53,701 nucleotides of DNA from IMG/VR virus record IMGVR_UViG_3300017971_000343, positions 1 through 53,701 of that record; one strand, written 5' to 3'. Shown one piece after another: positions 21,195 to 31,700 of the stretch; position 1 is the stretch's first letter, and each line of letters opens with the position of its first letter. This DNA is from a virus. Both the position numbers and the translations under genes were made by a program. A model generated the notes under the pieces. The model saw only the letters and a list, made by a program, of their open reading frames with translations. It was not told the DNA's origin and searched no databases.

Positions 21195-22232
21195 TTATAC
21201 AAATTTCCAATACCAATCATCGTTTTTGTAAGATATAAAATTCTCATAATATTTAGACAAAGTGCATTTTCCACAATCTCGCTTCGGGTTTATACTGTCC
21301 ATAATTTCGAAATGCTTTTCACTGCCCCAGAACTCTCTTATTTCATCTATGCCGCACAACCTCAAACCCTTTTGTCCCTTTCTATCTATACACAACCACC
21401 AGCCGGAAGGCAGGCATATTCCAAGTAATGGAGCAAGTTCACATTTATCAAATTTTAAACTGACAAGATTGTTGTCGAAACAGGCAAAGAAAGGAATGAA
21501 CTCAAAATTATCGTCTGATAGTTCGTGGCATTTCTTAATCTGTTCGTTAATCAACTTCAAGTCCAATTTCTCTTCTTCGTTTTTGTAAGCCAGAAAATCT
21601 ACGGGTCTAAGATGGAAACTATCACATCTAAGATCTTTTGCAATTTTACAAGCGTCATATATCTCATGTTGATTCTCAGGATGAATTAAAAACTTGAAGG
21701 TTATTCCAACCTTACAATTTTTCTTATCCATCTCTTTATAATATACAAGATTATAAATATTTTTCAAGGTTTTTGTAAATCCGTCTACTTTTTTTAGCTT
21801 TAAAAATGTTCCTCTTGTTGACGCATCGACAGATATGCCAACCCATCGCATGTGATCGGCAATCGTTTCAACTAATTTTGTTGTCCACGAATATCCGTTT
21901 GTGATCATTGCAGATTCGAGTCCTAATTTTGTGCAATGCTTTACAAACAGATCGATTTCAGGATGAAGGCTTGGCTCTCCCCCTCCAGCGAAGCAGATTC
22001 CCAAAGTTCCCCAATTCGCCAAATCATCTAACAATTTAATCATTACATCTTTCGATATCTTCTTCCCATCCAATACACGCTTGGCATTACACCACTGGCA
22101 TTTCAATGTACAGGAATTTATAGGGTCGATATTTACTTCAACTGGGGCAATCAACTTTCTGTCGATTATCCCCTGCATGTTATCCCTGTATAGTAAGCAC
22201 TTGTTTTTATCAAACGATCTTGTCTGTTTCAT
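21195..22232 (-). CDS. Radical SAM enzyme with SPASM-like C-terminus (copy 1)
   Basis: The 345-residue protein carries the 4Fe-4S motif CTLKCQWC in the first 50 residues, then FAGGGEPSLHPEI (SAM binding), AMITNGYSW and GISVDAS strands of the TIM barrel. The C-terminal part has further Cys (CELAPLLGIC, LRLCGIDE, CGKCTLSKYY), suggesting auxiliary cluster binding. SPASM-type enzymes modify peptides or sugars by hydrogen abstraction. The partner CgeB-like gene hints at a glycan or glycopeptide substrate, which is inference. Confidence 0.82.
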   Translation of the reverse strand: MKQTRSFDKNKCLLYRDNMQGIIDRKLIAPVEVNIDPINSCTLKCQWCNAKRVLDGKKISKDVMIKLLDDLANWGTLGICFAGGGEPSLHPEIDLFVKHCTKLGLESAMITNGYSWTTKLVETIADHMRWVGISVDASTRGTFLKLKKVDGFTKTLKNIYNLVYYKEMDKKNCKVGITFKFLIHPENQHEIYDACKIAKDLRCDSFHLRPVDFLAYKNEEEKLDLKLINEQIKKCHELSDDNFEFIPFFACFDNNLVSLKFDKCELAPLLGICLPSGWWLCIDRKGQKGLRLCGIDEIREFWGSEKHFEIMDSINPKRDCGKCTLSKYYENFISYKNDDWYWKFV

Positions 22233-22349
22233 TTACAATACCACCATTACCACAAATGTTATGGCGAAACAAAAAATGCATAAAATAGAAAGCACTAATA
22301 AATTACCCCTTTTAGTTTCTGGCAATTCTGGACTCCAATCACTACACAT
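22233..22349 (-). CDS. Small single-pass membrane protein (38 aa)
   Basis: The frame fits exactly between the radical SAM and glycosyltransferase genes: TAGGAGATTGATT precedes the ATG, and TAA directly abuts the next ATG. The product has a polar start (MCSDWSPELPETKRGN) and one hydrophobic helix to the end (LLVLSILCIFCFAITFVVMV). It could anchor the pathway at the membrane. No family is known. Confidence 0.6.
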   Translation of the reverse strand: MCSDWSPELPETKRGNLLVLSILCIFCFAITFVVMVVL

Positions 22350-22351
22350 AA

Positions 22352-23287
22352 TCAATCTCCTATTCTATTAAAAATATCTTTCATCCTGTGTTCCCACGTA
22401 TGTTCTCTTGTTGCACGATTATAAGAATTTAATGCAATATCATATCTTTCATCTTCTCCTTTTGTTAAATAATAATCTATCTTCTCTGCGAAATCGTCCA
22501 TCCCATCCCAATATGCCATCTCATTATCATTGAAATAATTCTTTAATTCAGGAAGATATTCTGCGAGTAAAAATGCTTTGCACATCGGCACTTCGAAATT
22601 TTTTGCCTTTATTGGTTTTAATATCCCCTGTGGAGGATTTGCGAAATGTATGTTTATTTTTGCAGAATTTATCGCATAAAGATAATCGTTAAATGAAATC
22701 CTGCCAGAATCAAACTCATTCCCAAGTGTAACGAATTTATATTTATTGCCAATTCTTTTTTTTAATTCTTCCGTCATTATTTTTCTGGTTCCCACGTTTT
22801 GCCCGGTAAAAACTACATCAATTGTTTTGGGTAGATTTATCGGCATAAAATAATCGGGATTCGCTGCCCATTGAGAATATATTACATTATAAAATTTATC
22901 TTTTTTATACCATTGTAATGCAACTCCAGCCGTTGTTATTGCATAGTCAATATGAGGAAGCCAAAATCTTGTCCCCAAAGGTCTATCCCAATGATAACGC
23001 CAGTGATCGTCTGAAAACCAGCAGGCAACCTTTACTCCCCTTTTTCTTAAAATATCGAATGTTTCATACCTGATTTCTTCTTTTAGAATTATTGCAAATA
23101 CTGTGTCGATATTGCAATACTCCACAATTCTTAAAATATCGTCTTGCAATTTCTGATTATCAGGGCTATCAATAAAAGAATTGTAATTGTAATAAACAAC
23201 CTTATGTCCAAGATTCATTATAGAATCCTTGACTTGATGTTGCTGCTCAAAGTTTGGTTTGCCGTGTGTTAAATATAATATGTTCAT
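22352..23287 (-). CDS. CgeB-like glycosyltransferase (copy 2)
   Basis: A 311-residue paralogue of the 20247-21185 enzyme: MNILYLTHGKPNFEQQH at the start, CWFSDDHWRYHWDRP, DYAITTAGVALQWY, VVFTGQNVGTRK and KAKNFEVPMCKAFLLAEY in the donor half. Length, order of motifs and C-terminal EHTWEHRMKDIFNRIG all match copy 1, so the two arose by duplication of a cassette. The acceptor is unknown. Confidence 0.8.
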   Translation of the reverse strand: MNILYLTHGKPNFEQQHQVKDSIMNLGHKVVYYNYNSFIDSPDNQKLQDDILRIVEYCNIDTVFAIILKEEIRYETFDILRKRGVKVACWFSDDHWRYHWDRPLGTRFWLPHIDYAITTAGVALQWYKKDKFYNVIYSQWAANPDYFMPINLPKTIDVVFTGQNVGTRKIMTEELKKRIGNKYKFVTLGNEFDSGRISFNDYLYAINSAKINIHFANPPQGILKPIKAKNFEVPMCKAFLLAEYLPELKNYFNDNEMAYWDGMDDFAEKIDYYLTKGEDERYDIALNSYNRATREHTWEHRMKDIFNRIGD

Positions 23288-23300
23288 ATCTTTAAATCTC

Positions 23301-24413
23301 TTACGGAAAATTTTTGCACATCGAATCCTTTATGAAAACCTTTTCTATTATTTCGTTATATGTTCCGAACGTGCATCTTGGACACTCGTTTATGTTTATT
23401 GAATTAATCATTTTTTTATGCTTATCTGATCCCCAAAATTTTAGTATTTCTTCGTGTTTGCACATTACAAATTCCTTTTTACCTCTCATGTCAAAACATA
23501 GATGACAGTTACCGTCTGCACCAAATGTAGCAAGCAAAGGTGTTGCTCTGCATTTACTGAAATTAAGTTTCCTTTTGAAATTTTTCCCGAATTTATGCCT
23601 TATTCCGAATACCTTGAAATTTCCATCTTCAAGTTCCATCGCTTTTGAAATTTGTTCATCAAATAAAGATATGTGTTTAGTAAAATCCAATGTTTCACAT
23701 TTATTGTTTGATTCTATATTATCTACACATGCAGGTCGAAGATGAAAATGCTGACATCCAATTTCTTTGGCAAGTTTAACAGCATCGTATATTTCGGAAA
23801 CATTCTCCGGGAACAGCAGATATTTAAAGGCAATATCACACATCCTGCCTTTTAACTTGCTATTTATTTTACACATATTTTCTATGTTTTTTATAACTTT
23901 GCCGAAAATATCTTTATTTTTTATACCCTTTATTTTAATAAATGTATCGCCATTGCTTGCGTCAACGGATATTCCGCACCATCGAGAGCAATGTAATATT
24001 GCATCTATCTGTTTTTCTGTTATTACAGAGCCGTTTGTTATTACTCCTGATTCTATTGAATGATAATTTAAATCCCAGATAAATGTTGCAAGATGTGGAT
24101 TTAATGTTGGTTCGCCGCCACCCGAAACGCATGTTGATTTTACACCAAAATCCGAATATATGCACACAAGGTTATTTAATTGTTTTTCAGATAAAGTGTG
24201 TTCCTCTTCCGATCTATATTTTTGTGCATTGCAATGCGGGCAATTAAAATTGCATTTGTTTGTAGGGTCTGTATCTACTGTAACGGGCGGAAGAATTTTA
24301 CCCTTTGCAAGCGCTTCCAACTGTTCCCTCCAAACAAGCACCTTCATTGAATTAAAAGGATTTAACTGATCAGACCATTCGGTAAATTCAGTATGATTTT
24401 TTTTTGCTGACAC
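23301..24413 (-). CDS. Radical SAM enzyme with SPASM-like C-terminus (copy 2)
   Basis: The 370-residue paralogue of the 21195-22232 enzyme has CNFNCPHC, VSGGGEPTLNPHL, GVITNGSV and GISVDASNG, and a Cys-rich end (CRATPLLATFGADGNCHLC, FVMCKHEE, CPRCTFG). The shared FWGS(D/E)KH segment before the last Cys pair in both copies shows common descent. The GTG start overlaps the methyltransferase stop upstream. Substrate unknown. Confidence 0.82.
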   Translation of the reverse strand: MSAKKNHTEFTEWSDQLNPFNSMKVLVWREQLEALAKGKILPPVTVDTDPTNKCNFNCPHCNAQKYRSEEEHTLSEKQLNNLVCIYSDFGVKSTCVSGGGEPTLNPHLATFIWDLNYHSIESGVITNGSVITEKQIDAILHCSRWCGISVDASNGDTFIKIKGIKNKDIFGKVIKNIENMCKINSKLKGRMCDIAFKYLLFPENVSEIYDAVKLAKEIGCQHFHLRPACVDNIESNNKCETLDFTKHISLFDEQISKAMELEDGNFKVFGIRHKFGKNFKRKLNFSKCRATPLLATFGADGNCHLCFDMRGKKEFVMCKHEEILKFWGSDKHKKMINSININECPRCTFGTYNEIIEKVFIKDSMCKNFP

Positions 24414-25249
24414 TATATTTCCATCTCTTTCAAGTCTCCGATAGTTTTTAAAATGATTGGTTTGCCCTTAATTGCAACGAAAATCTCTTTTATCCCGATT
24501 GCTTTGCGTTCAAAACTAATGTTAAACCCAATTCTGTTCAATAATTTATAGATTGAAGGTTTGTCTAACAAAAAACTTTCTTCGTTCCCAATCGATCCTC
24601 TGTTATTTAGTTCACCATGAGTTCTACCATCTTTTGTTACTTTGCTTTCTCCAGTTCTTTCTTTAAAATAAAACCCGGAATATTTTTCACCTTTATGTTG
24701 TACCTCTATATTTTTGGACGGATCGTGGTTATAATTTGTATGAATAAGCATTAGCTTTTTACACATTTTTGACAATCCTTCCATCCAATCAATTTGTTCG
24801 GGGAAACTCAAGTGGTAAAGTATCCCGGCATTTATAATCACATCAAATTCTCCATATTTTTCTAAAGTGCAATTTCTTACATCATCACAATGAATATGCA
24901 AATTGTTTAAATTAAGAACTTTTTTCACAAATCTCTGCTTTTCACAATGTTCTTCTCTACCTTCAACGGATACAACTTCAGCCCCATGCAATGCAGGTTC
25001 AATAGAATGTAATCCTTCTAATGAACCTAAATCGAGAACCCTTAACTTGTCGAACGGCTTGTTTGTTATGTCCTGCATTGCCTGCATAAATATTCTTAAA
25101 TGCACACCGTTACTACCTGCCCCGTTTTTACTGTTCAGGTAATCTAAACTTACATTATGTCTCGTGTATATTCCGTCACCCAGATATGTATTTGCAGATT
25201 GCCATATACCTAAACTTTTCATCTCTTTTATTACTTGTTCTTTATCCAT
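24413..25249 (-). CDS. SAM-dependent methyltransferase (copy A)
   Basis: The 278-residue class I methyltransferase has motif I LRVLDLGSLEGLHSIEPA, then VVSVEGREEHCEKQ (acidic end of strand 2), CDDVRN, and FDVIINAGILYHL. The GILYHL signature is shared with the next two upstream genes, so these are three paralogues. No target-specific domain is visible. In this setting sugar or lipid hydroxyl groups are likely acceptors, by inference. Confidence 0.78.
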   Translation of the reverse strand: MDKEQVIKEMKSLGIWQSANTYLGDGIYTRHNVSLDYLNSKNGAGSNGVHLRIFMQAMQDITNKPFDKLRVLDLGSLEGLHSIEPALHGAEVVSVEGREEHCEKQRFVKKVLNLNNLHIHCDDVRNCTLEKYGEFDVIINAGILYHLSFPEQIDWMEGLSKMCKKLMLIHTNYNHDPSKNIEVQHKGEKYSGFYFKERTGESKVTKDGRTHGELNNRGSIGNEESFLLDKPSIYKLLNRIGFNISFERKAIGIKEIFVAIKGKPIILKTIGDLKEMEI

Positions 25250-25263
25250 CTATCTTCTCCTAT

Positions 25264-25947
25264 TCATTTTATTGCGATAAAAGTTTCCCTCTGAATACCA
25301 GTTGGTGCTTCAGGGAACATCAATTTATATACCGAACCAAATCCTACGGCAGATAACATTTTTGCTAATTCTTTTTCTTTGAACCAAAAACTTTCGTCAT
25401 TACTAATTGCAGAAGTTAATCTTTTTTCAATCTGAGTTGGGGACAGTCCCTTTATTGGCTCATCGTAAATCATTCCACTATAATTAATGCCCTTATAATT
25501 AAATGTAGCTGGGAGCATATCTTTATATTTGGATGGCAAAACATCACAGCAATTCGTGTCTATTATTAATAGTCTATTGCAACATTTATATACTTCTTCC
25601 AACAAGTTACATATAGAATTAAAGTCAAGGTGATATAATATGCCCGGCAATAAAATAACATCAAAATGTCCGTATTTGTCAATATTAAAATTTTTCACAT
25701 CATCATGGTAGAATATTAAATTGTCGGATTTGTTACACATTGCCTTTTCAATATTTATTTTCCTCCCCTCTATCCCAACAACAATGGCTCCAAGTAACGC
25801 AAGTTGATATGAATAAAATCCTTCAAAACATCCAAGATCTGCAATCCTCAATTTCTTGATTGATATGCCAACAATGTCTCGTATTATTTGTATAAAAATA
25901 TTTAACAATTCATTTTTTCTTATTTTTCTTATTTCCATCCTGTTCAT
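25264..25947 (-). CDS. SAM-dependent methyltransferase (copy B)
   Basis: The 227-residue paralogue is the shortest: LRIADLGCFEGFYSYQLALLG, VVGIEGRKINIEKA, YHDDVKN and FDVILLPGILYHLD. It lacks the N-terminal extension of its neighbours. The ATG overlaps the upstream stop as ATGA. The glycan acceptor is only inferred from context. Confidence 0.76.
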   Translation of the reverse strand: MNRMEIRKIRKNELLNIFIQIIRDIVGISIKKLRIADLGCFEGFYSYQLALLGAIVVGIEGRKINIEKAMCNKSDNLIFYHDDVKNFNIDKYGHFDVILLPGILYHLDFNSICNLLEEVYKCCNRLLIIDTNCCDVLPSKYKDMLPATFNYKGINYSGMIYDEPIKGLSPTQIEKRLTSAISNDESFWFKEKELAKMLSAVGFGSVYKLMFPEAPTGIQRETFIAIK

Positions 25948-26705
25948 TTAATTGCCGCCAATGTCAATCGTGGATCTTTTTTTAACTTAGGGGGATGCTT
26001 AATTTCCAAAATTGTTTTAAACCCAAACTCTATTAGCATGTCATAAACACTCTTTTCGTTAAAAAGCACTGAATTATGATCTAACCCCATCCAACATTCT
26101 TTATTTTTTATAGGCAAAGCTTCTTCCTTCCACTTATCCTCCCTTATCCTTGTTCCATAATATTTATTATTTTTGTATTCTATCTGGTAATCATTCTTGT
26201 CAGTTGTAGTAGTTGATAAATAAAGAAACTTAGAACAAGCATTTGACGCTTCTTCCAAGATTCTTACCCCATAGTCTAAATCCAAATGATATAATAACCC
26301 TGCAACCAAAACTACATCAAATTTTTCATGTTTTATTTCTGGTGGCAATCCTTGTCTCAAATCATATTGGATAAATTTAAGATTATCCATAACAAGCAGA
26401 TTCCTTAACTTGTTTGCCTTTATAATATTCTTATTGTTGGCGTCAACCCCTACTGCATATTCGGCTCCGTTCTGAATTAAAGCGAAAGAGTAATACCCCG
26501 TAAGACACCCCAGATCTATTACCCTAAGACCTTTCAATGAATTGTTAAACATTGACATCGTAACCTGAACCACCTGCTCAACCTTTGTATAAGACCCATT
26601 CTCTTTTAACCAACTACCATCTTCTAACATTATGTTTTGTCCAACCCAGTCCCCATATTTCTCGTAAACGAGAGACATTTCACATCGTATCTTGTCGGGA
26701 TTCAT
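25944..26705 (-). CDS. SAM-dependent methyltransferase (copy C)
   Basis: The third paralogue (253 residues from the ATG at 26705) has LRVIDLGCLTGYYSFAL, AVGVDANNKNIIKA, IQYDLRQ and FDVVLVAGLLYHLD. I prefer the second ATG because AAAAAGG lies at the right distance, while the first ATG (26711) is within the ribosome site. It overlaps the sulfotransferase-like gene by about 26 bases. Three methyltransferases in a row point to a product with several methylated positions. Confidence 0.75.
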   Translation of the reverse strand: MNPDKIRCEMSLVYEKYGDWVGQNIMLEDGSWLKENGSYTKVEQVVQVTMSMFNNSLKGLRVIDLGCLTGYYSFALIQNGAEYAVGVDANNKNIIKANKLRNLLVMDNLKFIQYDLRQGLPPEIKHEKFDVVLVAGLLYHLDLDYGVRILEEASNACSKFLYLSTTTTDKNDYQIEYKNNKYYGTRIREDKWKEEALPIKNKECWMGLDHNSVLFNEKSVYDMLIEFGFKTILEIKHPPKLKKDPRLTLAAIK

Positions 26706-27297
26706 TTTCATCCTTTTTCTTTTCGTTATTTATATTTTCAATATTAGTAGTTATTCTCTTTATGTCAAATATCGTTTTAAATCCTTTTTCAAAAATATTT
26801 TTTTCTAAGTTTGGGAAAGGTTTTATTAGACAATTAAAAAGATATTCACTATTTTTAACAAAACTTGGGAAATTAATTGCAACAACAGGTATGCTCCTGT
26901 GTTCCTTTAAATAGTCAGCTATTTGATAATATCGTTGCATAGTTACCATAAGCTGACGATCAGGGTCTCCCTTTGTTTCTATGTCTAATCCGCCCCTCCA
27001 GTAACCTTCATCCCATCTTTTTATCCTGCTTTTTGCAACTTCTTCAAAATCTCTACGAAGCCATATGTAATAATCAATATCCCATTGATCCAACCATTTA
27101 ATGTCTTTTGCTGTATGCTCATGATCTTTGATTATATATGCATTCAAGTTTCCTTCGAGAAAAAAAGACCTGAATAATTCCTCGTTTTTGTAAGAATTTT
27201 TCCCGTAACCCGTCTCTAATCCTAAATATGACAACAAACACATCAATATTGTCGAACCTGTTCTTCCTGTCCCACCAACTATTATCTTATGTTTCAT
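26680..27297 (-). CDS. Sulfotransferase-like P-loop protein
   Basis: The 205-residue protein opens with KIIVGGTGRTGSTILMCLL, a P-loop like the PAPS-binding 5' loop of sulfotransferases, and has a later YYIWLRRDFEEVAKSRIKRW segment that resembles the 3'-phosphate-binding Arg/Ser region. It could transfer sulfate to a sugar made by the neighbours. A small-molecule kinase of similar fold is the alternative. The C-terminal tail is charged and low in complexity. Confidence 0.6.
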   Translation of the reverse strand: MKHKIIVGGTGRTGSTILMCLLSYLGLETGYGKNSYKNEELFRSFFLEGNLNAYIIKDHEHTAKDIKWLDQWDIDYYIWLRRDFEEVAKSRIKRWDEGYWRGGLDIETKGDPDRQLMVTMQRYYQIADYLKEHRSIPVVAINFPSFVKNSEYLFNCLIKPFPNLEKNIFEKGFKTIFDIKRITTNIENINNEKKKDENESRQDTM

Positions 27298-27982
27298 AAA
27301 TCACCTTATGTCCTGTTAAATGAAATTTTCTATCTGGGTACATATCCCTTATCATTTTTTTTATTTCTTTAGTGCATATATCATAATTAGTAGCCGAAAC
27401 CCCATTTTCGTTGTGATACAATAATCCCCCCACAACATCGACTTTTGAAAAATTAGTAATTTTAGACATTCTCAGCCAGTATTCCCAATCTTGGGCAACT
27501 ACAAAACTTTCATTATAAATACCTATATCTTTCCCCAACTTTTTTCTATATATTACAAATTGCCCAATATAATTATGTCCCTCTAATTTTTCTTTTGAAT
27601 ACTCATCTACATGCACCGTATGCATACCATTTCTGGTGTAATCAAAATTAGAATAAACTACTCCTATATCGGGATTACAATCAAGAAACTCAACCATTTT
27701 ATTGGCACTTTCAGGATACCAGTAATCATCCTGACCTATCCAAGAAATATATTCACCTCTGGATAAAGAAATGCCTTTGTTGAGCGCAGTTGCATGACCA
27801 ACATTTTTAGACAATTCTATATATTCTATAGGTAAATCACAAATTAGCGAATACTCATCCTCTGGCGAAGCATCGTTTACTACAATAGTTTCGGAATTGT
27901 TAGCTGACAAACATGATTCAACAGCCTTTCTCAATTTGCCATGACTATTGTATGCCGGTATTATAAAACTAATTTTTTTCAA
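27287..27982 (-). CDS. Family 2 glycosyltransferase
   Basis: The 231-residue GT-A enzyme begins KKISFIIPAYNSHGKLRKAV, has VVNDASPEDE (nucleotide-sugar Asp), WIGQDDYWYPES (metal-binding QDD), and DWEYWLRMSK (catalytic ED/DxE region). The TTG start at 27982 follows AAGGAAACAAT. It is cytoplasmic with no membrane segment. Its sugar and acceptor are unknown. Confidence 0.82.
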   Translation of the reverse strand: MKKISFIIPAYNSHGKLRKAVESCLSANNSETIVVNDASPEDEYSLICDLPIEYIELSKNVGHATALNKGISLSRGEYISWIGQDDYWYPESANKMVEFLDCNPDIGVVYSNFDYTRNGMHTVHVDEYSKEKLEGHNYIGQFVIYRKKLGKDIGIYNESFVVAQDWEYWLRMSKITNFSKVDVVGGLLYHNENGVSATNYDICTKEIKKMIRDMYPDRKFHLTGHKVIYET

Positions 27983-28725
27983 ATTGTTTCCTTTCTTAAA
28001 TTAGAAGGGTTAAACTCTATGCCTGCATAATTGCAATACATCTTATATCTTGCAAGCATCATAAAATATTTTCGTTTACTAAGCAAACCATCATATTTCT
28101 TGCTATGTCTCCACTTATATAATATTTGGGGGATATTGCTAATTTTACATTTGGTCATAAACCTAAAAAATAAATCGTAGTCCTGACATCTTTCAAATAT
28201 CTCATCATACATACCCGCTTCTTTTAACAACGATGTCCTGAACATTATAGAACCATGACAGAATTTATTTCTATTAAAAAAATCTTTTCGGATATCTATA
28301 TCTTTAGTTGGCGATTTCACATCCATTTTAAATTTACCGTTTTCATTTATTATCCTATACCATGTCCCAATTAAACCAAAGCCATCGTTATCTTCTAAAA
28401 AATCAATTTGCCTTACAAATCTATCGGGTAGAGAAATATCGTCTGCATCCTGTCTGGCTATATATTTAATGTTGGGATTATCGTTCAAAACCTGTCTTAT
28501 CAAAAAATTCAAAGATTTAGGAAGTCCATAATTCCCTTCCCTTGTAAATATTTTTATTTTTTCGTTACTTCTATATTCGTTGCAAACTTCATAACTATTA
28601 TCCGTAGCACCATCAATTAAAATGTAAAATAAATAATTATCGTAAATTTGGTTTAATATGGATTGTATGGCATCGTTGACATATTCACCTGCATTATATA
28701 CCGACATTATTACAGCAAGATTCAT
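27979..28725 (-). CDS. Family 2 glycosyltransferase
   Basis: The 248-residue enzyme has LAVIMSVYNAGEYVNDAI, LIDGATDNSYEV, ARQDADDISLPDRF (DxDD metal site) and FERCQDYDLFFRFM. It is a typical GT2 of capsule or LPS style. Its end overlaps the next gene by four bases, and AAGGAATAAAAA precedes the ATG. Confidence 0.83.
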   Translation of the reverse strand: MNLAVIMSVYNAGEYVNDAIQSILNQIYDNYLFYILIDGATDNSYEVCNEYRSNEKIKIFTREGNYGLPKSLNFLIRQVLNDNPNIKYIARQDADDISLPDRFVRQIDFLEDNDGFGLIGTWYRIINENGKFKMDVKSPTKDIDIRKDFFNRNKFCHGSIMFRTSLLKEAGMYDEIFERCQDYDLFFRFMTKCKISNIPQILYKWRHSKKYDGLLSKRKYFMMLARYKMYCNYAGIEFNPSNLRKETI

Positions 28726-31700
28726 TTTTTATTCCTTACAAACAAATTGGGATGCGAGTCTTTAAAATATTTGCGAATTTTGTCGTCATGCCCTTTAGTA
28801 TATATAATATTATATTCATCTTTAAATTCATAATCGTTATTTTTAGCAAGTTCGTTATATATTTTTGATCCCGGCAACCCGATATATACATTCCTTGATA
28901 CCTGCCCCTTGGGGATATATTTATCTATAAAATTTTCGGTTTCAATACGATCTTGCTCTGTTTCATACGGAGTACCGAAAAGAAAAGAGGCATGCATGTT
29001 CATACCTATTCCCTTGCAATATTTTGCAATCTTTATGTTATCCTCCATTTTAAATCCCGGTTTTAATAAAGGCAATAACCTTTCAGAACCAGTTTCAAAC
29101 CCAATAAACAAACCTTTGCATCCAGCCCCTTGCATTTTATCAAGCAATTCAGGTGATAGATCTCTTACAGATGTTTCGCAATACCAATCTATGTCAATAT
29201 TATTTTGCTTCAAAAGATTACAAAAATTATAAATTCTTTCATTATTGAAACAAAAATTATTTTCCCTGAAGTAAATAGAACCAACACCTTTTTCTGCTTT
29301 TAAATATTCTATGTCTTTAATTATTCTTTCGGCACTTTGAAATCTATACTTATTGCCAGATATAGGACCAGAAGAACAAAAAGAACAATTATATGGACAA
29401 CCACGAGAAGTATTCATGTTGAAAAAAGGCAATTTGGATTTGACATGCGACTTATATTTTCTGTCACCAATCAAGTCATATGCAGGCATTGGCAATCCAT
29501 CTAGTTCTTTTATATATTTTGTCTTTATAACATGATCTTTTATTTTACCACTTATAAGATCTAAAATAACATTTTCAGCTTCACCTATAATAATATGATC
29601 TATTTCATCTGGATAATCTTCGGTTACAGACCAATGCGGACCACCAGATATTATTTTCACATTATGTTTTTGGCTTTTTAGTTTGCGAACCTGATTCATA
29701 ACATCTTTAATGCATATTGTGCAGGCATATATACCTACTATGTCAATATCATTACTTTCTAAATATTCAGAATCATAACTATCGGCAGGACCATAGTAGG
29801 GGTCTTTAAAAAAAATATTATGCCCCTCTTCCCTTAAAATAGAAGCTATGTACCCTAAGCCGATAGGAAATAATTTTTCCGATATACTAAAATAAATATC
29901 GTTTTGAATTGGTGCAGATGCAGTAGTTAATAAAATATTCTTGCAATTTTTCTTTGAATATTTTTTGATAATTTTTTCCCCTATCATTTTTCTAGTGCCA
30001 TCTAATTCAGTAGAATACGTCATGGATTTTTGGGAAATATTTACATCTACCACGATCTTGTCAATAAAATTCCACGCATCAACTCCATATTCGTCTAAAA
30101 CTCTAAAATTCATTTCCATGTCACCCAGACATGGCAATGTGTCATCAAAATACCCGATGTCGTCAAAAATTTCTTTCCTAAACATTCTATTACAAGTAGT
30201 CCAATTCCTACCTGTTTCCAAAGGCGATTCCCCTCTTTTTACCATATTGGCAAGAGTATAATTCTCCTCTGGTATTATGTCGCCACATCTATAATTAAAA
30301 TTTCTATTGGCTTTCCCATATACAGCCTTTATACCATTATTTGTAAATCCAGAAATTAAAAGTTCTAATGCATTTGGTCTAAAAAGATCATCATCATCTA
30401 ATTCTGTTACAAAATCTCCAGTTGCCAATTTTAATCCTGTATTTAAGGAAGCAAAAAGACCTAAATTATTGGAATGCCTAACGTAAATATAATTTTCAAG
30501 TTCAGAATCTTTTATTATATTGCGGACATCATCGCCTCCATCATTTACAACAATAACCTCATAGTTTTCATATGTTTGTTTCTTTATTGATTCCAATGCA
30601 CTTAATAATGGCTTCTCCCTATTGTACGTTGGGACTATAATAGATATTTTTTGCAAAGACGGCACAACTGTTTTGAAAACTCTTAAAACATCCTTAGATG
30701 TTATTGACTTTACACATATATCATTGCCACGTGGGCATTTGAGCTTTCTATTCATAGGACGATCTATAGACCAAATTCTACAGCCTAGACAATTTAAATT
30801 TTCATTGCGAATTGCTTTTAATCTTTCTGGATATAGCAAAACAAGTTCCGGGGGAACGCTACCTAGTATTACAGCACCCGGTTTATAATATGCATTGGCA
30901 ATATGCATTGGGGCACTGTCTATGCCGAAAAAACCAGAACAATTCTTTATAATTCCTGCCGATTCCTCCCATGATAAACCACAGTAACTATCAGCTATGT
31001 CTTGGGTCAAATTCCTACTCTTACCAATTTCTATAATTCTATACCCCATTTTCTTTATTTCCAACAAAGATTCTTTAGCAACATCTATTGGCATATTTCT
31101 TCCATCCCAAGGATTGGGACCCAAATGTACAACTATATATTTAAAATTAAAATATTTTTCTACCCATTCTGCTATTTTGTCGGTAAGAAAAAATTCTGGT
31201 CTTTTGTCTTTTAAATGTATTCCTGATTGTGCCATGTAAGAATCTACAATATGACCAATTGATTCCGATTTATGATACATGCATTCGTATGTCATGTCTA
31301 AGTCTATAACGCAATCGTATTTACTCTCATTTATTTTACTAGAAGTCCCTAAAATATTATCTATCTTTGGGTTATTAACTAATAATCCAGGAGCGTTTGT
31401 CACAATAGTTATTTCTGCGTAAACATTTTCTCTCTTTATCTGTTTTATCAATGGAGTTATTAAAAATACATCGCCAGAAGAAGATGTTCTTTTTATTAAA
31501 TATGATTTTTTAAAACTTTTATTTTTTATATAATTAGAGAATTTATCTACCAATATCTTTTCATTTTTTAAATTATATCCCCTTACATCCTCCCTAACGA
31601 GCCGGGAAGTTGGACACGATTTGTCATGTATCATATTAAAAGGAGTATGCTTTATCTTAAACCCTCGCATCCTTGCACATAAACACAAATCGGAATCCTC

